A DNA stretch of 43,141 bases from UBA11889 sp002313255 (GTDB lineage: Bacteria > Pseudomonadota > Gammaproteobacteria > Pseudomonadales > Azotimanducaceae), in contig CAJWQX010000030.1 in NCBI GenBank assembly GCA_913045265.1, positions 1 through 43,141 on the forward strand. The letters are read 5' to 3'. The notes beneath the pieces were generated by a model. The model had not been told where the DNA came from. It worked only from the letters and a program-made list of their open reading frames with translations, and made no database searches. Shown in pieces: positions 7,481 through 15,334 of the stretch (position 1 is the first letter of the stretch; the number at the start of each line of letters is the position of its first letter). The translations under genes and the position numbers were made by a program.

Positions 7481-8287
7481 TTACGCCTGTGGCTTTCGCA
7501 CTCGAAATATTGCCGTATGCTGAACGCGGGCAACCGCTCTGTCGGCAGCATCCCGGATTTCCGTGTCATTAACGATGTAATGGTGTCCTTTCCGCTCGTA
7601 CGCGTCGCGGCAAATCCCCGCGACACAATAGGTTTGACCGACTTGCCCGCGGCGCAGATGTTGTATGCGACTCTCCGTATGAATTGAAGGTCCGTAGTTG
7701 TACGAATGATGCAGCCAATGGATGGGTTGCTCCGCTATCCACGCCGGGTGAATGGAAGCGTCCGACCCGAAAAAACAATCCAAGCTCTCCTGTTGTTTAT
7801 CCCGCGCATAAGCTTCCGCATCGGCGACCGACAAATGTACTTCACGGGTCCGTAATTCCTGACCCACTGGCGCATCCCTAAGGGTGAGGTCTGGGATGCA
7901 ATTCGGCATCGACTCAGGCGGCCGTCGATTAGGGATCCCTACATCTCCTAACCATGGGGCTTCACCTCTTCCGACTCGACCGAAAAAACAGGACACCTCG
8001 TCGATATCTCGACGAACATCGAAAGATCCATCGTCACCAAGGATAACCACCAGATCATCGTTTGGATAAACGGGCTGGCGAAACCGAACCTGGGCCCAAC
8101 CGAAATCTAGCCATTGGTTCCCCAGTGTCTCGACAAAGAACGACGCAGCCCAACCGTACGCAGTCGCTCCACCTACCAGCGCGCCTTGAAATCCATAATC
8201 CCTGGCTCCCGATGTTGAATGAATCGCGTTAGATTTCTCCGCATCCGGGTTTTTCATAAAAGCGTGGAGATGGCGGCGGTTAGGCAT
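7481..8287 (-). CDS. double-hotdog MaoC/HTD2-like acyl-CoA hydratase or dehydratase
   Basis: The product has 268 residues. The longest frame reaches 8458, but its first 55 residues are out-of-frame sequence of the upstream gene. The ATGs at 8293 and 8287 lie at the end of that gene, giving a short overlap typical of coupled genes. Two hotdog-like halves are visible: the first around GFQGALVGGATAYGWAASFF with VRFRQPVYPNDDLVV, and the second around HYIVNDTEIRDAADRAVARVQ. Related proteins include FAS1-dehydratase-region and mesaconyl-CoA hydratase-like enzymes that add or remove water on enoyl-CoA or hydroxyacyl-CoA. Pairing with CoA-transferases and a CitE-like lyase supports such a role. The exact substrate is unknown. 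Confidence 0.75.
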   Translation of the reverse strand: MPNRRHLHAFMKNPDAEKSNAIHSTSGARDYGFQGALVGGATAYGWAASFFVETLGNQWLDFGWAQVRFRQPVYPNDDLVVILGDDGSFDVRRDIDEVSCFFGRVGRGEAPWLGDVGIPNRRPPESMPNCIPDLTLRDAPVGQELRTREVHLSVADAEAYARDKQQESLDCFFGSDASIHPAWIAEQPIHWLHHSYNYGPSIHTESRIQHLRRGQVGQTYCVAGICRDAYERKGHHYIVNDTEIRDAADRAVARVQHTAIFRVRKPQA

Positions 8288-10295
8288 TGGCATCCGCCCG
8301 GTGAATTCGAAATCCGCTGATTGGAAAACGATACCCGCGAGACTCAACGAGGGTTCCTCGCGCGTGCAATTGCGGGCATTCGTACAAGTCGTCCACCGAT
8401 TGCACCAACGCGAAGGTGAGATGATGATTTTCCGCTTCCGCAAACCACTCTTTGGCACTACGCGAACTAAAAGCGTTCACCATAAGCTCTGAATATTCCG
8501 ACCAATTCTGCATACGACCTTCGGCGGTTTGGAAGTGAACTTCCGCGAGACGGGGCTCCCCCGTCAACTTCGCCACACCTTCCATGGGCACGTTCATGAC
8601 CGCACCGGGTGCACAGTAGAGGTGACCGTCGCGGGTTGGCACCATTCTGAGTGCGTGCTTGACCCTTCCTTCACGTCTAGCGACCTCACCGGTAGCGGCG
8701 TATCGCCCAACTTGGCTTTGAACGAAGCCAGTCAGTACGTCCGAAATCACGAAATCAATGAGGTAACCGTATCGCTCGCTCCGACTCTCCATATAAGCCG
8801 CAATGATCAGAGACGCAGCAGCAACACCACCAGTCATTTCCGCCGCCCAAGGCGGTAGACGCTGTGGGGGCTGATCGTATTCGCCCGTAACGCTCATAAA
8901 TCCGCTCTTTGCCTGGAGCGAATCTTCATCCCAATTCCGCGGTCCGTCCATCCCAAAACCGCTAATCACGGCGACAACTGAAGGCCCCTCGACATCGGCT
9001 ATTGATGCATCGCCAATCACGATGTCAGACGAACGAACAAGGCCTTCGAACGAGTCATCGACGATCCTTTTACCATGGTCCAAGAAGGCATCACCGCCGC
9101 CGTTAGAATCACCCCAGCGGTACTCGGTGCTTCGGTTACCGACGCGCGTAACATCCCAGCCCAAATCCACGAATTGTTTCGCGGCCGCGGCCACGGCAAC
9201 AGAACCCGCTACTTCCAATACCCGGCGCCCCGGAGATCGTCGCAATTTCTTGCGGCGGGACCAGGGCGGCTTCACTTCGATCGACTCAAAATGACCCCAG
9301 TTCCGCTCTCGTTGATCAACTCGACTAAGCAGCCCCCGCTCGATGGCAAGGGGTGGATCGGGGTCTGGTTTTATCCCGAAACGCAGTTGCTTTTGACCGA
9401 CGACCCCGTCGTGGGCAAGGTTTTCGATAGCAGACGATTCATACCCGGCGATTTCTTTCAAGATTTCTTCGTTATGCTCCCCGATGGTGGTGGCCGTCCA
9501 GACCGAGTCAACGCCCCCACCCCATACCGGACCCGATGTCACCTGCGTCCCTGCAACCACAAAGCATCCCCTACTCCAACGGCCGTGGTCTCGGACTACG
9601 TCCGCGACATCGGCAGTCTCAATGTCGACGCTCGCGCTTGGGGCGGGCCGATTCGCGCGCTTTGAGCGCTCAGCTACCACCGTCCCAATATGGCTGACGC
9701 CCGTCTCGTACAACGAAACCTCGACGTGGCGAGGTCCCGGTCGTTCACGCCGTTCATCCAATGCCCCGAGCAAGGCTACCAAGAGATATAAACCACAGAC
9801 ATGATCCGCATACGTGATCGTTCCAGGTCTTCCAGGCGTATTGGAACCCGGCTCTCCAATCATGCTGTTCTGCCCAGACATGGCTTCCGCGCCTGGCCCG
9901 AATAACGGTCTGTCTTTCCACGGACCCGTCGTCCCAAACCCGGTTACCGAACAATAGATAACGTTATCGTTTACCTGACTGATCTGCTCAAAGTCAATTT
10001 TGAACTGACGCATGACCCTCGGGGTAAAGTTGTGTGCGACCACGTCCACGTTTGCCGCAATAGCACGGAAAACGTCAGGACCTCCCGCTTTCGAAAGATC
10101 TAAACCAACACTTTTTTTGTTTCGAAAATAGTGAATGTCTTGAAGAAGCGGGGCGCCTCGCGCATGGGACTGAATGCGAATCACTTCCGCACCCAAATCC
10201 GCTAGATGCCGAGTCGCAAACGGAAGTGCAGCCGCTTGTTCCATCGAAAGAACCCTTATTCCGGTAAGCGGTTTCACGATCCCCAATGAACCCAA
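8280..10295 (-). CDS. fused double CaiB/BaiF CoA-transferase
   Basis: The product has 671 residues, against about 400 for a single-domain family member. The first half (from about residue 8) has a complete N-terminal CaiB region (GIRVLSMEQAAALPFATRHL, ADLGAEVIRIQ) and an Asp in the YADHVCGLYLLVALLGAL block that fits the nucleophile. From about residue 360 a second CaiB-like unit begins (RVLEVAGSVAVAAAAKQF, GFGMDGPRNWDED). At the matching position it has Glu (WAAEMTGGVAAAS) rather than Asp. Family III enzymes act as interlocked dimers, so this may be a fused pseudo-dimer with one active site. It shares a short overlap with the downstream hotdog gene, so the two are one operon. Confidence 0.85.
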   Translation of the reverse strand: MGSLGIVKPLTGIRVLSMEQAAALPFATRHLADLGAEVIRIQSHARGAPLLQDIHYFRNKKSVGLDLSKAGGPDVFRAIAANVDVVAHNFTPRVMRQFKIDFEQISQVNDNVIYCSVTGFGTTGPWKDRPLFGPGAEAMSGQNSMIGEPGSNTPGRPGTITYADHVCGLYLLVALLGALDERRERPGPRHVEVSLYETGVSHIGTVVAERSKRANRPAPSASVDIETADVADVVRDHGRWSRGCFVVAGTQVTSGPVWGGGVDSVWTATTIGEHNEEILKEIAGYESSAIENLAHDGVVGQKQLRFGIKPDPDPPLAIERGLLSRVDQRERNWGHFESIEVKPPWSRRKKLRRSPGRRVLEVAGSVAVAAAAKQFVDLGWDVTRVGNRSTEYRWGDSNGGGDAFLDHGKRIVDDSFEGLVRSSDIVIGDASIADVEGPSVVAVISGFGMDGPRNWDEDSLQAKSGFMSVTGEYDQPPQRLPPWAAEMTGGVAAASLIIAAYMESRSERYGYLIDFVISDVLTGFVQSQVGRYAATGEVARREGRVKHALRMVPTRDGHLYCAPGAVMNVPMEGVAKLTGEPRLAEVHFQTAEGRMQNWSEYSELMVNAFSSRSAKEWFAEAENHHLTFALVQSVDDLYECPQLHARGTLVESRGYRFPISGFRIHRADANA

Positions 10296-10659
10296 TTCAC
10301 TTCGACGCGTGGGTCGTGTTGGAAACGGAAGATGTCCCCCAATCCATAAGCTCCGAGAGCTTGACCCGCAGAGCGAAACAAGCCCGTACTCAACATGTCA
10401 CTTTCGTTCTCACGTTTTATCCAACCGATCAATCGCGAGGAGGATTGAAACAAACCATAGTCTTTTCACTTACCGTCCATTCCGGTGGATTAAGATCTAA
10501 AAATCGTTAACAGAGCTGGATATAGGGGTTCCGCGACATCAACGTAAAACATTACCACTCTGATCTAACCGGGAGTACTGTCGATGCCTCTTGATTACCC
10601 CAATCAATCTTTGACGCTTTTTTTATAATGACCCGAATCGCAAAACCTCAGGACACCCG
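10296..10659. other. divergent intergenic region
   Basis: This lies between the fused CoA-transferase (leftward) and the glyoxalase gene (rightward). A perfect TATAAT occurs at 10624-10629, 31 bases before the glyoxalase start, but no -35 hexamer is found at 16-18 bases; a TTGACG at 10611-10616 is too close. No protein-like frame or RNA hairpin with a T-run was seen. Confidence 0.45.
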
Positions 10660-11079
10660 ATGAAATACCTACATACGATGGTACGCGTTACAGATATAGA
10701 CGCTTCACTAGATTTTTATTGCAACAAACTCGGACTGGAGGAACTACGTCGTATCGACAATGAGGCCGGCCGGTTTACGCTTGTATTTCTCGCTGCGCCC
10801 GGCGATTCAGATGCACAGGTCGAATTAACCCATAACTGGGATCCGGAGCCTATGAACGGCGGTCGAAATTTTGGGCATCTCGCCTACAGTGTCGAAAACG
10901 TCTATGCAACGTGCCAACGGTTGATGGACGGTGGAATCACTATCAACCGCCCTCCCAGGGACGGTTACATGGCGTTCGTCCGTTCGCCCGACAATGTCTC
11001 GGTTGAAATTTTGCAGCACGGTCAACCGCTCGCTCAAGAGGAGCCATGGAAGTCAATGCCGAATACGGGCGAATGGTAA
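10660..11079 (+). CDS. gloA: lactoylglutathione lyase (glyoxalase I)
   Basis: The product has 139 residues, close to the 135 of the E. coli enzyme. Glyoxalase I isomerises the methylglyoxal-glutathione hemithioacetal to S-lactoylglutathione in the cytosol. Two beta-alpha-beta-beta-beta units are visible. The four metal ligands of the family are at His5, Glu55, His73 and Glu116 (in HTMVRV, VELTHNW, GHLAYSVEN and VEILQ). The short-form lengths are typical of Ni-dependent bacterial enzymes. It is the first of two rightward genes and is probably monocistronic with a TATAAT element 31 bases upstream. The substrate could be another glutathione adduct, but the fit to GloA is good. Confidence 0.85.
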   Translation: MKYLHTMVRVTDIDASLDFYCNKLGLEELRRIDNEAGRFTLVFLAAPGDSDAQVELTHNWDPEPMNGGRNFGHLAYSVENVYATCQRLMDGGITINRPPRDGYMAFVRSPDNVSVEILQHGQPLAQEEPWKSMPNTGEW

Positions 11080-11205
11080 AGACAGTCTCGGAGCTGAGAG
11101 ATGAGGCAATCAAATAACGTGGAATAGCCTCTCACACTCAGACCATTAGAAACGGGTTAGCTCTGTTATTCTGTCCGTCCAATTCATGTACCGCGGTCGT
11201 ACCTT

Positions 11206-12153
11206 ATGTCGCTGTCGTTAGGCGTCCACATCGGACAACAAAATCTATCTATGGACGAACTCCGCGCTCTGTGGCGCAGACTTGATGACGCAGGTGTCGA
11301 TTGGATTTCTGTTTGGGACCACCTCTATGAGGCACCTTATCAGGGCGGTAACGGGTCACACTTTGAAGCACTATCGACCTTGGCCACTCTGGCTGCCGAT
11401 ACCCAACACGCCCGCATTGGCTGCCTCGTGTTTTGCATCGGCTATCGAAATCCGGCTTTGTTAGCCAAGGCAGCGACAACACTCGATCACATAAGTAATG
11501 GTCGTTTTGAGCTGGGTCTCGGAGCGGGTTGGCACATATGGGAAGCAGTGGCTCACGGATATCCATTCCCCGACATCGGGACCCGCTTGGATATGCTTGA
11601 AGAGGGGGTTGAGATCATCCGTCAAATGCTGACGCAAGAGAGAACGAGTTACTCGGGAAAACATTATCAAGTCGATGAAGTGAGTTGTTTGCCACGTCCC
11701 CAACAATCGAAACTTCCGCTATGGATTGGGGGCAGAGGGGAAAAACGCACTCTTGAACTTGTTGCCCGATACGCCGATGGGTGGAATGCGGCCTATGTCG
11801 GCCCCGAGGAGTTTAAGCACCTGAATGCAGTGCTTGAAGAGTGGTGCTCGACACACGGCAGAAATTCCTCAGAAATTAAGCGCGGAGTCAACGTCGCGTT
11901 TGCCATGGGCATCGATCAATCGAGCGTCGCATTACAACAAAAAGCATTGCACGATTCCTGGGGGAATGCTGCAGCTAACATAAGCGAAGGGGCGCTATTG
12001 TGTACTCCCGAGGCTGCATCCGAACAAATTATCGAATACTTCGAAAGCGGAGTGGACGAACTCAACATCGCCCTGCGCGCTCCATGGGATGACGAAGCTC
12101 TCGAGGTCTATCTTGAAGACGTCATCCCTACGGTCAGAAAAGCCACAGAATAA
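11206..12153 (+). CDS. luciferase-like (LLM class) flavin-dependent oxidoreductase 1
   Basis: The product has 315 residues. The bacterial-luciferase-like TIM barrel is seen from the motifs LGVHIGQQNLS at the start, GVDWISVWDHLYE, RIGCLVFCIGYRNPALLAKAA, LDHISNGRFELGLGAGWH, and LPLWIGGRGEKRTLELVARYADGWNA. Members use FMNH2 or F420H2; the short motifs here resemble the F420-type group, but the cofactor cannot be decided from sequence reading. The product is cytosolic. It lies downstream of gloA with a 126-base gap, so it probably has its own promoter. Two relatives lie at 13942 and 29303. Confidence 0.88.
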   Translation: MSLSLGVHIGQQNLSMDELRALWRRLDDAGVDWISVWDHLYEAPYQGGNGSHFEALSTLATLAADTQHARIGCLVFCIGYRNPALLAKAATTLDHISNGRFELGLGAGWHIWEAVAHGYPFPDIGTRLDMLEEGVEIIRQMLTQERTSYSGKHYQVDEVSCLPRPQQSKLPLWIGGRGEKRTLELVARYADGWNAAYVGPEEFKHLNAVLEEWCSTHGRNSSEIKRGVNVAFAMGIDQSSVALQQKALHDSWGNAAANISEGALLCTPEAASEQIIEYFESGVDELNIALRAPWDDEALEVYLEDVIPTVRKATE

Positions 12154-12192
12154 CGTATGGATTTTGATCGAAGCCGGCTAACACTTGCGAAG

Positions 12193-13056
12193 TTACACGT
12201 CGTCGATTAACTCCGAAAAAGCGATAAGGCGTTGGGCTTCTTCGTAATGAAGTTTCTCAATCAACTGGCCATTCATAACGGCAACGCCCTTCCCAGCGGA
12301 TAACGCATCGGTCCATATTCTTGTGATCTGTTTCGCGCGAAGCAGCGCTGACTCTTCTACTCCGAATATGCGGTTTGCGGTGTCAATCTGGGATGGGTGG
12401 ATCAGACACTTTCCGTCGAACCCTAGGTTACGGCCCTGCTCGCATATCCGTTCGAATGTTCTTTTATTCTCAAGGTCGAGGTGTACACCGTCTAGAACGT
12501 CGCGGTACTCCGACCGTGCGGCGTTCACACATCTCGAAAGTGCATAAAGCACACTGTCACGATTGTCGCTGTGTCGAGCCCTTAAGTCGGCGACCAGATC
12601 ACTCGTACCCATAACCAATACATCCACGGGTGATTCGGCAATCTTCTCCACGTTGGTAACTCCGCGAGGCGTTTCGATCATGACCCATATATCCTTTCTC
12701 GGACCATCGGAAGCGTCGAGATGCTCGCGAACCTCAACGACCTGCTCCGCTTGCTCCACCTTTGGAAAAAGAAGGCCGTCGGCGCCAGTCGTGACCAATG
12801 CTTCGATGTCATCGTGCCACCAGGACGTTTCGGACCCGTTGCAACGAACCACAAGTTCCCGATTTCCGTAACCGCCTTGCTCTAAGGCTTCTTGGACTAG
12901 TCCCCGGGCATGAACTTTTAAGTCAGCGGCCACTGCATCTTCTAGATCGAAAATAATGACGTCACATGCCAAGGAGCGTGCCTTTTCCATGGCTCGACGA
13001 TTAATCCCTGGCATGAACAATGCAGAACGACGCGGTCTCACCAATAAAGTCTCCAC
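12193..13056 (-). CDS. CitE/HpcH-family CoA ester lyase
   Basis: The product has 287 residues, standard for CitE-like (citrate lyase beta/malyl-CoA lyase) proteins. The sequence shows RPRRSALFMPGINRRAMEKA at the start, the metal-binding segment DVIIFDLEDAVA, the GADGLLFPKVE strand, an IETPRGVTN motif with the conserved Glu, MGTSDLVADL, and GFDGKCLIHPSQI at the end. The family cleaves or condenses 3-hydroxyacyl-CoA esters with Mg2+. With CoA-transferases and a hotdog hydratase nearby, it may split a methylmalyl- or citramalyl-type CoA; this is an inference. The TIM barrel is complete and no active-site loss was noticed. Confidence 0.88.
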   Translation of the reverse strand: METLLVRPRRSALFMPGINRRAMEKARSLACDVIIFDLEDAVAADLKVHARGLVQEALEQGGYGNRELVVRCNGSETSWWHDDIEALVTTGADGLLFPKVEQAEQVVEVREHLDASDGPRKDIWVMIETPRGVTNVEKIAESPVDVLVMGTSDLVADLRARHSDNRDSVLYALSRCVNAARSEYRDVLDGVHLDLENKRTFERICEQGRNLGFDGKCLIHPSQIDTANRIFGVEESALLRAKQITRIWTDALSAGKGVAVMNGQLIEKLHYEEAQRLIAFSELIDDV

Positions 13057-13257
13057 ACCTCAGCCATAGCCACGCAAACAGACCCCCGTCACGGGGCTCG
13101 CCGCCAATAGAATTGAAGATAATAAGCGACTTTCGACCGTGCGGGCGCGTCCGCTCCGCTGTCAACAAACCACCGCATCACGCCCCCAATACGTTAACCC
13201 AATCACGAGCGACTTCCAGAGTGTGATCAATGTTCGGCCGCGATTCGTATCACTCCA

Positions 13258-13806
13258 TCAAGGTTCAAATCGAGGCAAACCTTCATCCAGCTGTACGCCA
13301 AACGTATTCAAAGCCATTGCAAGCATCGTGTATTGCCCCACCGTAAAAACGATGTCCATGACCTGTCGCGTATCGAAGAGCTCGTTGAGCTTTCCCCATA
13401 TGTCGGCTGACAACATCTTATCGCTTATCAGCTCGTCGGCAGCGTCGCACAGTAGTTTTTCGAGTTCGCCCAGACCAACACCGTTGCTTCCTATAGCCCG
13501 GATTTCGCGATCCTCTAGGCCGGCCTCTCGAGCGATTACGACGTGTTGTCCCCACTCGTATTCCGAGCTGACGAGTTTTGCGGTCCGCAGGATCAAGACT
13601 TCTCGCTCCCTTACTTTGATCGTCGATTTACCTAGGACATGATTCGCAAAAACGAGCCAACGACGTAGCAGGTCTGGATGATGAATTAGCGTTCCGAATA
13701 CATTGAAGACTCGACCACCAGCTACAAAGGGCTGCATTAGATCCCTCTGTGCTTGATCCCAATCAGATTCGGACAGCGGCGCGATCCGTGGTTTCGACAA
13801 GCGCAT
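13258..13806 (-). CDS. carboxymuconolactone decarboxylase-family protein
   Basis: The product has 182 residues. The ATG at 13806 is chosen because AGAGG lies about 6 bases upstream; a GTG five codons earlier overlaps that site. The all-helical AhpD/CMD fold is recognised from VREREVLILRTAKLVSSEYEWGQHVVIAREAGL. The AhpD redox pair Cys-x-x-Cys is replaced by EYEW, so a peroxidase role is unlikely, and a decarboxylase-like or unknown role is more fitting. It sits upstream of the CitE gene on the same strand with a 200-base gap holding no visible gene. It may act on a lactone or hydroperoxide of the pathway, but the function is not proven. Confidence 0.8.
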   Translation of the reverse strand: MRLSKPRIAPLSESDWDQAQRDLMQPFVAGGRVFNVFGTLIHHPDLLRRWLVFANHVLGKSTIKVREREVLILRTAKLVSSEYEWGQHVVIAREAGLEDREIRAIGSNGVGLGELEKLLCDAADELISDKMLSADIWGKLNELFDTRQVMDIVFTVGQYTMLAMALNTFGVQLDEGLPRFEP

Positions 13807-13941
13807 GTTTACCTCTCTCACAAAGAATTAATTTTGTTGTCCATTTTGCACGTCCTACGTCGGGTTCGTATTTACCGGGTTTCGTAGGCATCTGTCACAA
13901 CGTACTATCCCGACAATACATTTTTAGCACAGGGTATCGCC

Positions 13942-14805
13942 ATGGCCTTTCGCGCGATCGAAGAGACTCAATTCGGCGTCTCCATGTTCCCAACCGATTA
14001 TTCAATTCAACCCGTGGAGCTCGCGAATGCGGTCGAGGCGCGGGGCCTCGACAGTTTGTTTTTCCCGGAACACACACATATCCCCGCAAGTCGAAAATCA
14101 CCCTTCCCCGGAGGGGGTGACTTGCCAAAACAGTACTGGCACAGCCACGACCCATTCGTCGCCCTAGGAGCTGCTGCTGCCGTAACTGAGCGTATTCTTT
14201 TAGGAACTGGGATATGCCTAATCATCGAACGTGATCCGATTACCACGGCAAAGGAAATCGCCTCACTCGATATGATTTCGAACGGTCGAAGCGTTATCGG
14301 TATTGGAGCCGGTTGGAATCGCGAAGAGATGGAAAATCACGGCGCCAATTTTTCGAGTCGCTGGGCCATTGTCAGAGAAAAGGTACTCGCCATGCGAGAA
14401 ATTTGGACGAAGGAGGACGCTGAATTTCACGGCGAGCACGTCGATTTCGACCCGATTTGGTCGTACCCCAAACCTATACAGAAAAACGGTCCACCGATTT
14501 GGATCGGGGCGAACTCAAAGTGGGTCTTCGATCGTATCGCCGATTACGCCGATGGCTGGATGCCCATTGGGGGGTTAGGATCTGGGAACATGGACCGTTT
14601 GCGCGACGCATTCGAAGCCCACGGCAGAAAAGTCGAGGACCTCGATTTAGCACTGTTCGGTAGCCCAATGGATGCGGATCAGGCGCGCGGCAGGATCGAA
14701 CAGGGTTTCGACCATCTCATCTTTAATCTACCCTCGGAGACGGCGGATAAGGTTCTGCCTATCCTCGATCGTTGCGTGGAGGTCGTAAAAGCAATTCGCG
14801 GTTAA
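13942..14805 (+). CDS. luciferase-like (LLM class) flavin-dependent oxidoreductase 2
   Basis: The product has 287 residues and starts at the ATG at 13942. The N-terminus (GVSMFPTDYSIQPVELANAV, then GLDSLFFPEHTHIP) and core (LGTGICLIIERDPITTAKEI, LDMISNGRSVIGIGAGWNREE) match the F420-dependent LLM group annotated as TIGR03619 type. The segment PPIWIGANSKWVFDRIADYADGW completes the barrel. Related enzymes oxidise or reduce small organic molecules, often with a PEHTHIP motif at the substrate edge. It is divergent from the CMD-family gene and is followed after 60 bases by the flavodoxin-like gene, with which it may be co-transcribed. The flavin or F420 partner is uncertain. Confidence 0.9.
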   Translation: MAFRAIEETQFGVSMFPTDYSIQPVELANAVEARGLDSLFFPEHTHIPASRKSPFPGGGDLPKQYWHSHDPFVALGAAAAVTERILLGTGICLIIERDPITTAKEIASLDMISNGRSVIGIGAGWNREEMENHGANFSSRWAIVREKVLAMREIWTKEDAEFHGEHVDFDPIWSYPKPIQKNGPPIWIGANSKWVFDRIADYADGWMPIGGLGSGNMDRLRDAFEAHGRKVEDLDLALFGSPMDADQARGRIEQGFDHLIFNLPSETADKVLPILDRCVEVVKAIRG

Positions 14806-14865
14806 TCGAAACAAAGTCGACTTACTTCCAAAGACCCGAGGACCGAATTGCACCAACTTTGAGCC

Positions 14866-15333
14866 ATGGCGGCAAAAAACCTACTCATCGTATATCACTC
14901 CAAGACCGGGAAGACTGAACGTCTCGCCGACGCCGTCTACGAAGGTGCAAACGACGCCCTGTTCGAGACAGTTTCCGTAACCATGAAAACTGCGCAAGAA
15001 GCTGGCCCCAAAGATATTATCGAGTCCCACGGATTACTGCTTGGCACGCCCGAGAACTTCGGTTACATGTCCGGCGCCATGAAGGACTTCCTTGATCGAA
15101 CTTTCTACGAGGTCGAAGGAAAAATCCAGCCACTTCCGTACGCAACATTCATCAGCGCGGGAAATGATGGGAGCGGTGCTTTGCGAGCCATCCGGAGAAT
15201 CGCCAACGGCTACCCATTTCAAGAAGTCCAGGAGCCAGTGATCGTCGTTGGAGACCCGACACCCGACGATCTCGATCGATGCAAAGAGTTGGGTATGGCG
15301 CTTGGCGCAGGTATCGACGCGGATATTTATTAA
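14866..15333 (+). CDS. flavodoxin-like NAD(P)H-dependent FMN protein
   Basis: The product has 155 residues. The phosphate-binding loop HSKTGKTERLADAVYEGA at about residues 11-28 matches flavodoxin/WrbA-type FMN sites (T/S-x-T-G-x-T), and the second loop LLGTPENFGYMSGAMKDFLD fits the FMN ring contact. WrbA is longer, so this is better called flavodoxin-family. Its closeness to the LLM gene 60 bases upstream suggests it supplies reduced flavin or electrons, an inference from position. It ends one base before the MATE stop codon on the other strand. Confidence 0.82.
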   Translation: MAAKNLLIVYHSKTGKTERLADAVYEGANDALFETVSVTMKTAQEAGPKDIIESHGLLLGTPENFGYMSGAMKDFLDRTFYEVEGKIQPLPYATFISAGNDGSGALRAIRRIANGYPFQEVQEPVIVVGDPTPDDLDRCKELGMALGAGIDADIY

Positions 15334-15334
15334 G

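Noticed and set aside
8293..8458. N-terminal extension of 55 residues on the hotdog dehydratase
   Set aside because: It is out-of-frame sequence of the upstream CoA-transferase and has no protein-like features; the later ATG fits coupling.
9075..9665. 196-codon plus-strand reading frame
   Set aside because: It is the shadow of the fused CoA-transferase on the other strand; rich in Arg, Pro and Thr without motifs.
10611..10629. TTGACG and TATAAT before gloA as a promoter
   Set aside because: Only 7 bases separate them; they cannot serve the same sigma70 promoter. Only the -10 is kept as a note.
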